Shown piece after piece: positions 16,635-27,600 of a stretch of 64,000 bases of DNA. Below the pieces are notes generated by a model. The model was not told where the DNA came from. It did no database searches and saw only the letters and a program-made list of their open reading frames with translations. Source of the DNA: Melioribacter sp. (lineage in GTDB: Bacteria > Bacteroidota > Ignavibacteria > Ignavibacteriales > Melioribacteraceae); the NCBI GenBank assembly GCA_026417975.1, contig JAOACD010000009.1, positions 62,001-126,000 on the forward strand, read 5' to 3'. The translations under genes were made by a program, and so were the position numbers. The stretch's first letter is position 1; every line of letters starts with the position of its first letter.

Positions 16635-18281
16635 TGCTGTATTTTATTTTAAATGAAGGAGATATATAGTCGACATATCTGATAAAATTATATTTAAGAA
16701 TAATTTAATACTTGATTAAAAAGGAATTAATTTTAACTGCGAGAGATTTAGAGAATAAAATGAAACACTAAAAATATTTTGATTCTAATTTTTATTAAGA
16801 ATTAGCTAAAATTATATACTCAATTAGACCTAAGTCTGTTATTTTCAGAGAAAAATATTGCAACTTGTTTTAAAAGGTAAAGAAATTTTTTTAGCTACAG
16901 AGGTTGTGAAATTTATTACTTAAATAGTAAAGACAAACATTGGCTTTAAGAGATAGAGGGCAAAATACAGTAATATTTTGCCCTTTAAAAAATAGTAGTT
17001 TGTTAGTTGGTATTTAGGGGGCGGGGCATTTTTATCTAACAGTGAAGGAATAAGTTTGACAGACTCGACAAATTGCATTTCATTTTCTTACTTTTTTCTG
17101 ATTCATTAACATACACTTATAATCACATCTTAGCAAGTTTGAATGGTGGTATTATCATACCGAAACATGGAGTACTAAATTGGGAACCTATAAAATTTGT
17201 TAGATATATGGCATCGTAAATTCAATTTATAGAACTAACCTGATGAATTTTTGTTAACTTTTAGAGCTAACTTATGTTTAAGAATAAATGAGAGTTAAGT
17301 TCGACATATGTAGTTAAGCTAGTGATTACTTGATAAATTATTACTTATTCACAAATTGCATACGATATTTTTACTGTTGAAAGAGAGGGACTATATTATA
17401 TCTTACTACGGTGATGTTATTTGGGCAAAAGAAAATTCACACATCTATATTTAACTTTAGTAGTAAGTGACACTAACGTTTTTGTTGGGGAAAAATTGGG
17501 GTAATGTAATGTACAGATAACAGTTTCAGCTAGAACGCAATTAATGAAAGCTTACCTAGTTTACAGTTTTTAAAACTTTCTATAGGTTTCTTATGCTTAT
17601 GGTAAAGGACAGTATTGTATATTCTGATACAGTGAATTAGCACAACTTGTTACTTCGGTTGAATCTAACAAAAATTTAATTATTTTGATTATTTTTATAC
17701 TTTATCGAAATTATACTGAATACTTTTATCCTAAAAACTACAATAAAATGGAGTTCACCAAACTTCATTGCGACAGAAATTATCAAACAAAAAAGATATT
17801 GATAAAACGATTGGTTAGATAAGATAGAGATTTTATGAGCTCATTCATTTGTTAAAATTATTAGCTATAAAAAAATTAATAGATATATTGTATCGTTTTT
17901 TCATAATTTAAGAAAACAATGTTAATTTATAATTTAGGAATAGTTTTTTTAATTAGAACTTCAGAAAGTAGTATTTAGATTTTTATAAATTATTAAATTT
18001 TAAAATTCTTTCAAGAAAGTATTTTCTTACAGTAGAATATTATTTTTTGTTAGTAAAAAAATTAATTCAAAAATCAATCTTTTTCTTTAAATATTTTTTA
18101 ATAATTTGGGCACGCTTTAATTAAACAATTGAGTAATTTTAAAAAAATTTTGTAAGCAATTGCTTCAAAAAATTTTTTTATTTAAGTTGTACCACACTCC
18201 TTAAACGGGAAAATTCTTTTACACATCTGCAAAAAAGCAGAAATAATAGAGCTAGTAAAAATTAAAAGAATGGAGTAAGTA
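16635..18281. other. About 1.65-kb region without a recognisable gene
   Basis: No frame on either strand stays open for 60 codons, and no tRNA, rRNA, B12 riboswitch or NrdR box could be recognised by eye. The longest piece noticed is about 57 codons at 17047-17217 (+), without a good start. Landmarks are a terminator-like hairpin at 16957-16984 and a G-rich block GGGGGCGGGG at 17017-17026. The G block is flanked by TGTTAG (17001-17006) and CTAACA (17036-17041). The 5-bp hairpin TCTGC/GCAGA at 18226-18241 lies in the nrdJ leader. Short phrases recur: TCGACATAT near 16670 and 17301, and ACAAATTGCAT near 17068 and 17351. The region may be decayed genes, a long noncoding RNA or an extended nrdJ leader. 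Confidence 0.6.
16957..16984 (+). terminator. Orphan terminator-like hairpin inside the gene-free region
   Basis: AGGGCAAAATA (16957-16967) pairs exactly with TATTTTGCCCT (16974-16984) around a 6-nt loop. It lies 320 bp after the previous terminator, with no gene between them, so it may end a small RNA or the remnant of a lost gene. Confidence 0.55.
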
Positions 18282-21200
18282 ATGAAAATTAATCGTTACT
18301 TTACAACAGCGGGCAAAGACCCATTAGAATCTATTGAGTTTGTTAAGAGAACATCTGAGATTAAAAATCCAGATGGCTCTATTGTTTTCAAAATGGATGA
18401 AGTAATAGTTCCAAGTGATTGGTCGCAAGTGGCAACAGACATCTTAGCTCAAAAGTATTTTAGAAAAGCTGGGGTACCTAAACTTCTTAAAAAAGTAAAA
18501 GAAGAGGGTGTGCCTAAATGGCTTCAGCCATCTGTGGCAGATAATAAATTAGAAGAACTTCCAGAAAAAGATCGTTATACTTCAGAAACAGATGCTAGAC
18601 AAGTTTTTCATCGTATGGCTGGTACTTGGACTTACTGGGGCTGGAAAGCAAAGTATTTTGATACAGAGGAAGATGCTAAAGCATTTTATGATGAGTTAGT
18701 CTACATGCTAGCTAAACAATATGCAGCTCCAAATTCACCACAATGGTTTAATACAGGACTAAATTGGGCATATGGAATTAATGGACCTGCACAAGGGCAT
18801 TATTATGTGGACTATCAAACTGGAGAAGTAAAAAAATCTGAAGATGCATATACGCATCCACAACCTCATGCATGTTTTATTCAATCCATCAAAGATGATC
18901 TTGTTAATGAAGGTGGAATAATGGACTTGTGGGTTAGAGAAGCAAGATTGTTTAAGTATGGTTCTGGTACAGGAACAAACTTTTCTGATATACGTGGTGC
19001 AAATGAACCACTTAGTGGAGGAGGAAGGTCTTCTGGTTTAATGTCATTTTTAAAAATTGGTGATAGATCTGCTGGAGCAATCAAGTCTGGTGGAACTACA
19101 CGTCGTGCTGCTAAAATGGTTACACTTGACATTGATCACCCTGATATAGAAGAGTATATTAACTGGAAAGTCATAGAAGAACAAAAAGTAGCAGCTTTGG
19201 TTGCAGGTTCAAAAATTTGCAATTATCACCTTAATAATATTATGAAGGCTTGTTATGAAGAACATCCCGAAAATGATAGATTTAATAAAAGGACAAATCT
19301 CAAACTTCGAAAAGCTGTTATTGAAGCACGCAAAGCACATGTTCCTGAAAATTATATAGATAGAGTTATTAAACTTGCCAAAATGGGATTTAAATCAATA
19401 GAGTTTCCTGTTTACAATACTGACTGGAATTCTGAAGCTTATGCTACAGTCTCTGGACAGAACTCTAACAACTCTGTGAGAGTTACAAATGAATTTATGC
19501 AAGCGGTATTAAATGACGGTGAATGGAAATTATACTGGAGAACCGAGAAGAAAAAAGCAGAAAAAGAAGGTAGAGAACCCAAACCATTTAAGGTGCTAAA
19601 AGCAAGAGAGCTTTGGGACCAAATCGCTTATGCTGCTTGGTCATGTGCAGACCCTGGATTACAATTTGATACTACCATTAATGAGTGGCATACTTGTCCA
19701 AATAGTGGTAGAATCCGCGCATCAAATCCTTGCAGCGAGTACATGTTTTTAGATGACACTGCTTGTAATTTAGCTTCTCTTAATTTGGTAAAATTTTATA
19801 ATGACGAAACAGGTATTTTTGATATAAAAGCTTTTCGACACGCAGTAAGATTATGGACTATTGTTCTAGAGATAAGTGTTTTGATGGCTCAGTACCCGAG
19901 CAAGGAAATTGCAAAAAACAGCTACGACTTTAGAACACTTGGTTTAGGCTATGCTAATCTTGGCTCATTATTAATGCGCCAAGGAATACCATACGATAGT
20001 AAAGAAGCCTTTGCAATTTGTGGCGCAATAACAGCAATTATGCATATGCATGCTTATGCAACTTCTGCAGAAATGGCAAAAGAACTAGGTCCATTTCCAC
20101 GCTACGAGGAGAACAAGGAGGCAATGTTAAGAGTAATTAGAAATCATAGACGTGCTGCTTATAATGTACCAAATAAGGAATATGAAGGACTTTCAATATA
20201 CCCAATGGGAATTAACCCAGAATATTGTCCTTCTGATTTACTTCAAGCTGCTCGTGAAGATGCAGATTTAGCTTTAGAGCTTGGCGAAAAGTATGGGTAC
20301 CGCAATGCTCAAGTTACTGTTATTGCACCAACTGGTACTATTGGACTTGTAATGGACTGTGATACTACTGGGATAGAACCAGATTATGCTCTAGTCAAAT
20401 TTAAAAAGTTGGCTGGCGGTGGATACTTCAAAATAATAAATCAATCAATACCACCTGCTCTTAGAAAATTGGGTTATACAGAAGATCAAATACGCGAAAT
20501 TGTAAAATATGCCAAAGGGGCTGGGACCTTAGTTGGATGTCCTTATATTAATCATGAATCTCTTAGAGCAAAAGGGTTTACAGATGAAGTGATAAATAGA
20601 ATTGAGTCAGTGTTGCCAACGGTTTTTGACTTAAGTTTTGCTTTTAATAAATATACTATTGGAGAAAAATTCTTAAAAGAAAATTTAGGATTTACAGACG
20701 AAAAAATTAACGATTATGGGTTTGATTTATTGACAGAACTTGGTTTTACAAAAGAAGAAATTGCAGTAGCTAATGATTATGTTTGTGGAACTATGACAAT
20801 CGAAGGTGCTCCATTTCTTAAACATGAACATTATCCTGTATTTGATTGTGCAAATAAATGCGGTAAAAAAGGGACAAGATTTATAAGCTACGAAGCTCAT
20901 ATTTATATGATGGCTGCAGCTCAACCATTTATTTCTGGAGCAATTTCTAAAACTATTAACCTTCCAAACTCGGCTGAGATCGATGACATTAAAAATGCTT
21001 ATATGCTTTCCTGGAAATTAGGTTGCAAAGCAAATGCACTTTATAGAGATGGTTCTAAACTTTCTCAACCGCTTAATACTATGACAGAAGAAGAAATTGA
21101 AGAAATTCTTGAAAAGAAAGAAGAAAATGATATTGTTAAAGTCGCAGAAAGAATTATTCATCGCTATATAGCTAAAAGAAGAAGATTGCCAGATAGAAGA

Positions 21201-21848
21201 ACAGGATATACTCAAAAAGTTAAAATAAATGGTCAATCTGTTTATTTAAGGACAGGAGAATACGAAAATGGCCAATTGGGAGAAATATTCATTGATATGC
21301 ATAAAGAAGGTGCTGCTTTCAGAAGTTTACTTAACTGCTTTGCAATTGCTATATCTCTTGGATTACAACATGGGGTTCCGCTTGAAGAATTTGTTGACGC
21401 ATTTGTATTTACAAGGTTTGAGCCTAGTGGTATTGTAACAGGTCATAAAAGAATTAAAATGGCAACATCAGTCATTGATTATATATTTAGAGAACTTGCA
21501 GTAACTTATTTAGGAAGAAATGATCTTGCTCATGTGGACGAAGAAGAAGTTACAAGCAGAAGTAATTCAAGTAGCGGAGAATATCGCTCTCTAATAGAAG
21601 GAGATATAGAAGGGGAAGAAGTTGTAAGCGAAAGGATGATTGAGCTTGATAGCAAATCTCTTGATAGCAAGAATAGCAAAAATTTACATGAAAAGATAAA
21701 AATAATTGCTGCAAACGACCCTGTTTTTAAAGCAAGAGAAAGAGGCTACACTGGCGATATTTGTCCTGAATGCCAAAGCATGACAATGGTTAGAAATGGA
21801 ACTTGTCTGAAGTGTATGACTTGTGGTGCAACTACAGGTTGTAGCTAA
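18282..21848 (+). CDS. nrdJ: Adenosylcobalamin-dependent (class II) ribonucleotide reductase
   Basis: The 1188-residue size is that of the long NrdJ form. It reduces ribonucleotides to deoxyribonucleotides with or without oxygen, using coenzyme B12. Visible motifs are [66 protein letters not shown] (active-site Cys/Glu region), APTGTIG, and a C-terminal Cys-rich tail (CPECQSM...[14 protein letters not shown]). The tail probably binds zinc and re-reduces the active site. The ATG at 18282 follows GGAG with normal spacing. It is a single gene closed by a strong terminator. No B12 riboswitch or NrdR box was recognised upstream, although the leader region is very long. Confidence 0.96.
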   Translation: MKINRYFTTAGKDPLESIEFVKRTSEIKNPDGSIVFKMDEVIVPSDWSQVATDILAQKYFRKAGVPKLLKKVKEEGVPKWLQPSVADNKLEELPEKDRYTSETDARQVFHRMAGTWTYWGWKAKYFDTEEDAKAFYDELVYMLAKQYAAPNSPQWFNTGLNWAYGINGPAQGHYYVDYQTGEVKKSEDAYTHPQPHACFIQSIKDDLVNEGGIMDLWVREARLFKYGSGTGTNFSDIRGANEPLSGGGRSSGLMSFLKIGDRSAGAIKSGGTTRRAAKMVTLDIDHPDIEEYINWKVIEEQKVAALVAGSKICNYHLNNIMKACYEEHPENDRFNKRTNLKLRKAVIEARKAHVPENYIDRVIKLAKMGFKSIEFPVYNTDWNSEAYATVSGQNSNNSVRVTNEFMQAVLNDGEWKLYWRTEKKKAEKEGREPKPFKVLKARELWDQIAYAAWSCADPGLQFDTTINEWHTCPNSGRIRASNPCSEYMFLDDTACNLASLNLVKFYNDETGIFDIKAFRHAVRLWTIVLEISVLMAQYPSKEIAKNSYDFRTLGLGYANLGSLLMRQGIPYDSKEAFAICGAITAIMHMHAYATSAEMAKELGPFPRYEENKEAMLRVIRNHRRAAYNVPNKEYEGLSIYPMGINPEYCPSDLLQAAREDADLALELGEKYGYRNAQVTVIAPTGTIGLVMDCDTTGIEPDYALVKFKKLAGGGYFKIINQSIPPALRKLGYTEDQIREIVKYAKGAGTLVGCPYINHESLRAKGFTDEVINRIESVLPTVFDLSFAFNKYTIGEKFLKENLGFTDEKINDYGFDLLTELGFTKEEIAVANDYVCGTMTIEGAPFLKHEHYPVFDCANKCGKKGTRFISYEAHIYMMAAAQPFISGAISKTINLPNSAEIDDIKNAYMLSWKLGCKANALYRDGSKLSQPLNTMTEEEIEEILEKKEENDIVKVAERIIHRYIAKRRRLPDRRTGYTQKVKINGQSVYLRTGEYENGQLGEIFIDMHKEGAAFRSLLNCFAIAISLGLQHGVPLEEFVDAFVFTRFEPSGIVTGHKRIKMATSVIDYIFRELAVTYLGRNDLAHVDEEEVTSRSNSSSGEYRSLIEGDIEGEEVVSERMIELDSKSLDSKNSKNLHEKIKIIAANDPVFKARERGYTGDICPECQSMTMVRNGTCLKCMTCGATTGCS

Positions 21849-21869
21849 TAAATTTCTTTAACTTACTTT

Positions 21870-21887
21870 AAGGGGCTTATGCCCCTT
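21870..21887 (+). terminator. Rho-independent terminator of nrdJ
   Basis: AAGGGGC (21870-21876), loop TTAT and GCCCCTT (21881-21887) form a compact GC-rich stem followed directly by TTTTT, 20 bp after the stop codon. Confidence 0.92.
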
Positions 21888-21979
21888 TTTTATTTTTATG
21901 ATTTGTTAATCCATTGACTTTTAGAATCAAAACGGATACTTTTTTATACTTAAATTTGCTTGTGATTGGTAATTACTTA

Positions 21980-22660
21980 ATGATATCTGAAAATATTAAA
22001 CGACTTGAAGAAAAAATTCTTAAAGCATGTGAACTATCTGGGAGAAAAAGAGAAGAAATTACTTTAATTGCTGTTACAAAAAATCAACCTGTTGAAGTAA
22101 TAAAATTGGCTATTCAGGCTGGAATTAAAAATTTCGGAGAAAATAAAGCTCAAGAATTAAGGGATAAGTTTGAAATTTTGTCTGATAATATTTACTGGCA
22201 TTTTATAGGACATTTGCAAACAAATAAAGTAAAGTATGTTATTAAAGCAGCTGAATTGATTCACTCTGTGGATTCAATTAAATTGGCTGAGGAAATAAAT
22301 AAAAAAGCATTACAGTTTAATAAAAAGCAGAAAATTCTTCTTGAAATAAAAACTTCTGATGAAGCAACTAAATTTGGACTTAAAGATGAAAAAGAAATTT
22401 TTGAAACAGCAAATTATTGTTTTCAATGTTCTAATTTGAATTTGATTGGCTTAATGACAATGGCTCCTTTTACAAATGACGAAAAATTAATTAAAAAATC
22501 GTTTGAACAATTAAGAAAGTTAAAAGAAAAAATGAATAACGAAGGTTTTAGTATAAAAGAATTATCAATGGGAATGTCAAATGATTTTGAAATAGCTATT
22601 CAAGAAGGAGCAACAATGTTAAGAGTTGGAACGGCGATATTTGGAGAAAGAAATAATTAA
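21980..22660 (+). CDS. yggS: YggS/PLPBP-family pyridoxal-phosphate homeostasis protein
   Basis: The start is placed at the ATG at 21980 (MISENIKRLEEKIL), which gives the family's usual 226 residues; an upstream alternative would add an unrelated hydrophobic stretch. Family motifs are IAVTKNQPVEVIKLAIQAG with the PLP-binding Lys, FGENKAQEL, WHFIGHLQTNKVKY, HSVDS and LSMGMSNDFEIAI. YggS binds PLP and balances B6 and amino acid metabolism. It opens an eight-gene operon and corresponds in position to ylmE of the B. subtilis division cluster. Only 12 bp separate it from divIVA. Confidence 0.94.
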   Translation: MISENIKRLEEKILKACELSGRKREEITLIAVTKNQPVEVIKLAIQAGIKNFGENKAQELRDKFEILSDNIYWHFIGHLQTNKVKYVIKAAELIHSVDSIKLAEEINKKALQFNKKQKILLEIKTSDEATKFGLKDEKEIFETANYCFQCSNLNLIGLMTMAPFTNDEKLIKKSFEQLRKLKEKMNNEGFSIKELSMGMSNDFEIAIQEGATMLRVGTAIFGERNN

Positions 22661-22672
22661 AGGGGAATTTAA

Positions 22673-23212
22673 ATGAGATTTACCCCATTTGGAATTAAGA
22701 ATCAGGAATTTAATAAATCTGTTCGTGGTTACGACCGCGATGAAGTTAAAGCATTTTTAGAAAGACTTGCAGATGAGTTTGAAAGACTGCAAAGCGAGAA
22801 TGAAAGACTAAATAAAGAACTGGAAGAAAAAGAAGAGCAGTTAAAAGAATTCAAAAAAATTGAGAAAAATCTTCAACAGGCTTTGCTTAATGCAACAGAG
22901 TCCACAACAAAAGCAATCGAATCAGCTAAAAAGCAAACAGCATTAATGCTAAAGGAAGCAGAAATTAAAGCTGCGCAAATTGTAGAAAAAGCTAAAGAAA
23001 GTGCTAATGCAATACGAGATTCGGTCTTAAAACTTAGAGAAGAAAAAAAACTACTAATAGCTAAAATTAAAGCAATGATTGAGACACAATCAAATTTACT
23101 TGAACTAAACACCCAGTCAATTGATAAGCAACCTAAAATAAAAGAAAAAACTCAAGAAGAAGATGAACAAACAGAAATAAATGTAGATGATATTTTGGAG
23201 AAATTGCTATGA
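22673..23212 (+). CDS. divIVA: DivIVA-domain protein
   Basis: Residues 1-60 carry the DivIVA lipid-binding N-terminal motif (RFTPFGIKNQEFNKSVRGYD followed by RDEVKAFLERL), with the Phe/Arg region that inserts into curved membrane. A long coiled coil follows (about residues 30-140), then an acidic tail. DivIVA proteins mark cell poles and septa in Gram-positives and also occur in some Gram-negative phyla. Here the gene follows yggS and precedes ileS/lspA/rluD as in Firmicutes. Its stop overlaps the PNP start by 4 bp. Confidence 0.93.
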   Translation: MRFTPFGIKNQEFNKSVRGYDRDEVKAFLERLADEFERLQSENERLNKELEEKEEQLKEFKKIEKNLQQALLNATESTTKAIESAKKQTALMLKEAEIKAAQIVEKAKESANAIRDSVLKLREEKKLLIAKIKAMIETQSNLLELNTQSIDKQPKIKEKTQEEDEQTEINVDDILEKLL

Positions 23213-24030
23213 GTCAATTAATCAATATGATTAATGAAACTCTTCAGGTTATAAGAAAATATACAACAAAAAATTACGAAATTGGAATAATACTTGGCAC
23301 CGGTTTGGGTGGCTTAGTAAGAGAAATTGAAGTAGAACATCAAATTGATTATTCAGAACTTCCACATTTCCCCATTTCAACAGTGGAGTCTCATCATGGC
23401 AAATTAATCTTTGGAAAGATTGCAGGAAAAGATGTTGTAGCAATGCAAGGTAGATTTCATTATTACGAAGGTTATACTATGCAACAAATTACATATCCTG
23501 TGCGAGTAATGAAATTTCTTGGTGTTAAAATATTGCTTGTTTCTAATGCCTGTGGTGGTATGAATCCTTTGTTTCGGAGAGGTGATATAATGCTGATGGT
23601 AGATCACATTAACTTACTTGGCGATAATCCATTAATTGGGAAAAATGAAGACGAGTTGGGACCAAGATTTCCTGATATGAGTGAACCATATAGTCTTGAA
23701 TTAATAAACTTAGCAGAAGAAGTTGCACTTGAAAATAAAATTAAAGTACAAAAAGGTGTTTACGTAGCAGTACCTGGACCTAACTTGGAAACAAAAGCAG
23801 AATACAGATTTCTGAGAGCAATTGGAGCAGATGTAGTGGGAATGTCTACAGTTCCAGAAAATATAGTTGCAAATCATATGGGAATGAAAGTATTGGGAAT
23901 TAGTATAATTACTGATGAATGTTTCCCCGAAGCTCTTAAACCTGCAAAACTTGAAGATATTATAGCTGCTGCGAACGAAGCAGAACCTAAAATGACTTTA
24001 ATAATGAAAGAGGTAATTAGAAGATTATGA
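23209..24030 (+). CDS. punA: Purine nucleoside phosphorylase (trimeric PNP family)
   Basis: This 273-residue enzyme cleaves purine (deoxy)ribonucleosides with phosphate. Motifs are GTGLGG (phosphate loop), the HFPISTVESHHG region with the catalytic His, GRFHYYEGYTMQQITYPVR, SNACGGMNP, PGPNLETKAEYR with the base-binding Glu, and GADVVGMSTVPE. The length and order fit the trimeric, guanosine/inosine-type PNP and not the hexameric DeoD. It overlaps both neighbours by 4 bp (ATGA), so it is translationally coupled inside a division/translation operon, an unusual location. Confidence 0.94.
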   Translation: MSQLINMINETLQVIRKYTTKNYEIGIILGTGLGGLVREIEVEHQIDYSELPHFPISTVESHHGKLIFGKIAGKDVVAMQGRFHYYEGYTMQQITYPVRVMKFLGVKILLVSNACGGMNPLFRRGDIMLMVDHINLLGDNPLIGKNEDELGPRFPDMSEPYSLELINLAEEVALENKIKVQKGVYVAVPGPNLETKAEYRFLRAIGADVVGMSTVPENIVANHMGMKVLGISIITDECFPEALKPAKLEDIIAAANEAEPKMTLIMKEVIRRL

Positions 24031-24644
24031 CAGAAAAAAAATCTATATATTATGCTACCGCCGTATTACTTGCTTTGATTATTTTTGCATCTAATTTTTT
24101 AAGCACTGATATATTTCAGGTTGGATATCAAAATTTTTCTGTCTGGTTTGTTTTATCTATCTTTGCATTTGCATGTGGATGGTTGATAAATAAAACTTTG
24201 GGTTATAATCATGGTGGTAAAGTGATATTTGCTGTTATTGTTTCTTCTGCCTTTATAACAGTGATTATGATTTCCTTGTTTAGTGAATATTTTGGATTGA
24301 GTAATTTGCTAGTAGAAAATATAATTTTATACTTACTTCGAAATATTCATTTAGGAGCAATTGGGCTTTTTGGATTGGTGGTATGTGAGCTGCTTATTAT
24401 GCAAAAAGAAAGTAATCTTAGCAAAAAGAAGCTTGATGAAATAAAAAATTTAATGACATCAGCTCAGCGTGAAGCACAATTAATAGTTGAAGAAGCAAGA
24501 ATTAAAGCAGACAAATTACTTTACGATGCTCAGAAAGCGGCAGATGAAATATTGGAAAAAAAGAAATACTTAGAATCTCAGCTAAAAGAATTTATTGCAG
24601 CTGAAAGAGAATTGATAAAAAAATATGAAGCAGAAGAAGAATAA
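24027..24644 (+). CDS. Membrane protein with C-terminal coiled coil, unknown function
   Basis: This 205-residue protein has four hydrophobic helices (about residues 7-25, 37-55, 65-86 and 97-124). They are followed by a strongly charged coiled coil (130-205) with TSAQREAQLIVEEARIKADK. That pattern resembles the second half of the DivIVA protein encoded two genes upstream (ALMLKEAEIKAAQIVEKAKE). The shared style, co-transcription and 4-bp overlap suggest a membrane partner of DivIVA. No named family was recognised. It occupies the place where Firmicutes carry the membrane protein YlmG, but no similarity to YlmG is visible. Confidence 0.72.
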   Translation: MTEKKSIYYATAVLLALIIFASNFLSTDIFQVGYQNFSVWFVLSIFAFACGWLINKTLGYNHGGKVIFAVIVSSAFITVIMISLFSEYFGLSNLLVENIILYLLRNIHLGAIGLFGLVVCELLIMQKESNLSKKKLDEIKNLMTSAQREAQLIVEEARIKADKLLYDAQKAADEILEKKKYLESQLKEFIAAERELIKKYEAEEE

Positions 24645-24673
24645 TTCACTAACAAATTCTAAATATAGAGACT

Positions 24674-27600
24674 ATGATGTTCAAACAATATGGAGAAAAA
24701 ATTAACTTTCCTGAAATTGAAGAACAAATCTTAAAATTCTGGAAGGAAAATAAAATATTTGAAAAAAGTATATTATCAAGAGACGAAAATAATTCATTCA
24801 CATTTTACGAAGGACCTCCTACTGTAAATGGTAAACCTGGAATTCATCATGTAATGTCAAGAACACTTAAAGATTTGGTTTGCCGATATAAAACAATGAA
24901 AGGATATCGTGTTCAACGAAAGGCTGGTTGGGATACTCATGGTCTGCCAATTGAAATTGCACTCGAGAAAGATTTAGGTTTTACACAAAAGTCCGATATA
25001 GAAAAGTATGGTGTAGCAGCTTTTAATAAAAAAGCAAAAGAGCTTGTCTACCATCACATTGAAATGAAGGAAGGCTGGCGCACATTAACAGAAAGAATGG
25101 GCTATTGGATTGACCTTGATAATCCTTATATTACTTGTACTAATGAATATATTGAATCTGTATGGTGGGCACTTTCTGAATATTTTAAAAAAGGATTAAT
25201 TTACAAAGGATTTAAAATTGTTCCACAATGTCCTCATTGTGAAACACCACTTTCTTCACATGAACTTGCTCTTGGTTACAAAGACGTACAAGACCCCAAT
25301 GTTTATGTCAAATTTAAACTTAAAGATGAAGATGCTTTTATACTTGTTTGGACAACTACTCCATGGACTCTAATTTCAAACGTTGCTCTTGCTGTAGGAC
25401 CAGATATAGATTACGTTAAAATCAAAACTGAAAATCACGGTATAATGTATCTTGCAAAAGCAAGACTATCGGTAATTAAAGAAGATTATACTATCCTTCA
25501 AGAATTAAAAGGTATTGAACTATTGGATAGAGATTATGAACCACTATTCAAATATGTTCCAGTGAATAAAAGGGCTTGGTATATTATTGCCGGAGATTTT
25601 GTAAGTACCGAAGATGGTTCAGGTATTGTTCACATTGCACCAGCTTTTGGTGCAGACGATTATGAGGTTTCGAAAAAATATGATTTACCTTTTATACAAC
25701 CAGTTACTAAAAGTGGAAGATTCACAGAGGAAGTTACCGATTTTGCCGGTAGATTAATTAAGACTATTCAATTCGAAACACATGAAGAGAAAGGTGTTGA
25801 CCCTGATATAATACGTAATCTAAAAGAAAGAGGATTAATTTACAGAGCAACAAATGATTACATTCACTCTTATCCCCATTGTTGGAGATGCGATAATCCA
25901 CTAATCTATTATGCAAGAGATAGTTGGTATATTCGAACAACTCAATACGCTCAAAGAATGATTGAACTTAATAAAACAATTAACTGGTACCCTCCAGAAG
26001 TAGGTTCTGGAAGATTTGGCAATTGGTTAGAAGAGAATAAAGATTGGTCACTTTCAAGAGATAGATATTGGGGTACTCCACTGCCTATATGGATTAGCGA
26101 TGATGGAGATATGTTTGCAGTAGGATCAGTAGCGGAATTGAAAGAGGGATTTGTTGAAAGAGACGGGAAAAGAATTTTAGTAAAAGATTTACCAGAAGAA
26201 GAAATTGATCTCCATAAACCTTTTGTTGATGAAGTTAAATTTGAACGAAACGGAAAAATTTATAAGCGAACTCCTGAATTAATCGACGTATGGTTCGATA
26301 GTGGAGCAATGCCTTTTGCTCAGTTTCACTATCCGTTTGAAAATCAAGAGCTTTTTAAGAAAAACTATCCCGCAGATTTTATATGCGAAGGTATAGACCA
26401 AACGCGAGGCTGGTTCTATACACTTCATGCAATAGGAACAATGTTGTTCGATAGTGTAACTTTTAAAAATCTTATTGTTAATGAGTTAATTCTTGATAAA
26501 GAAGGACAAAAAATGTCCAAATCAAGAGGTAACACTGTTGACCCATTTGATTTGTTTGATAAATATGGTGCAGATGCTACAAGATGGTACCTTGTTACAA
26601 CTAGTCCACCATGGAAACCAACTTTATTTGATGAAGAAGGCGTTTTAGAAGTTCAAAGGAAATTTTTTGGAACACTTATTAATACTTATTCTTTCTTTGC
26701 TTTATATGCTAACATAGATAAATTTACATTTAGTGAAGAATTAATTCCTTACGAAGAAAAACCTGAAATAGATAGATGGATAATTTCTAAGTTAAGTTCG
26801 CTTGTCAAGGAATACGAAGAATTAATGGATAATTATGATGTTACAAAAGCAGCACGTCAGGTAGCAAATTTTACAATTGATCAACTTTCTAATTGGTATG
26901 TAAGAAGAAGTAGAAGAAGATTTTGGAAATCCGAAATTAATAAAAATAAGTTATCAGCATATCAAACACTTTATGAGTGTCTGTTGACTGTTTCAAAGTT
27001 AACAGCACCTTTTGCTCCTTTTATAGCAGAAGAGATTTACCAAAATCTAAATAGAGTTACTGGAAAAGAAAGCTTTGAATCTGTTCACCTTGCTGATTTT
27101 CCAAAACCATCTTATTTCGACAAAGAACTTGAAGAAAAAATGGATATAGCTCAGCGTGTTGTTTATCTTACACGCTCAATAAGAGCAAAACATAACTTAA
27201 AAGTTCGCCAGCCTTTAAGAAAAATAATGGTTGCTGTTGATAAATCTAAACAGGATGCATTGAGGAAAATGCAAGATGTTATACTTGAAGAAGTAAATAT
27301 AAAAGAACTTGTAGTACTTGAGGATGATTCTTCTATTGTAATTAAGACTGCTAAGCCTAATTTTAAAGTAGTTGGACCTAAATTTGGAAAGCTTGTAAAG
27401 CCGTTAACTAATGTTATTAAAAATCTTGATAAAAATGCTATTGCAGAGTTAGAAAAAATTGGCACATTAAATTTAGTAGTTGATGAACAAACTGTTCAAA
27501 TAACAAGAGAAGATGTAGAAATAATTAGTCAAGAAATTGAAGGTTGGTTTGTAGAAAGTGAAGAAGGTGTTACTGTAGCAGTGGATACAGAATTGACAGA

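Noticed and set aside
17047-17217. Open frame of about 57 codons in the gene-free region
   Set aside because: No good start or Shine-Dalgarno, no recognisable motif, and the length is expected by chance in AT-rich DNA.
17647-17671. TTGTTA/TAACAA stem with a TTCGGTTGAATC loop resembling a tRNA T-arm
   Set aside because: No acceptor, D-arm or anticodon arm could be built around it.
18106-18114. TTGGGCACG upstream of nrdJ, like a sigma-54 -24 box
   Set aside because: No TTGC or GC occurs at the required 10-bp distance.
16635-18281. B12 riboswitch or NrdR box before the B12-dependent nrdJ
   Set aside because: No B12 box or recognisable NrdR repeat was seen on the forward strand by eye; a covariance search would be decisive.
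27163-27465. 100-codon reverse frame inside ileS
   Set aside because: It lies wholly within a highly conserved synthetase gene and shows no motif of its own.
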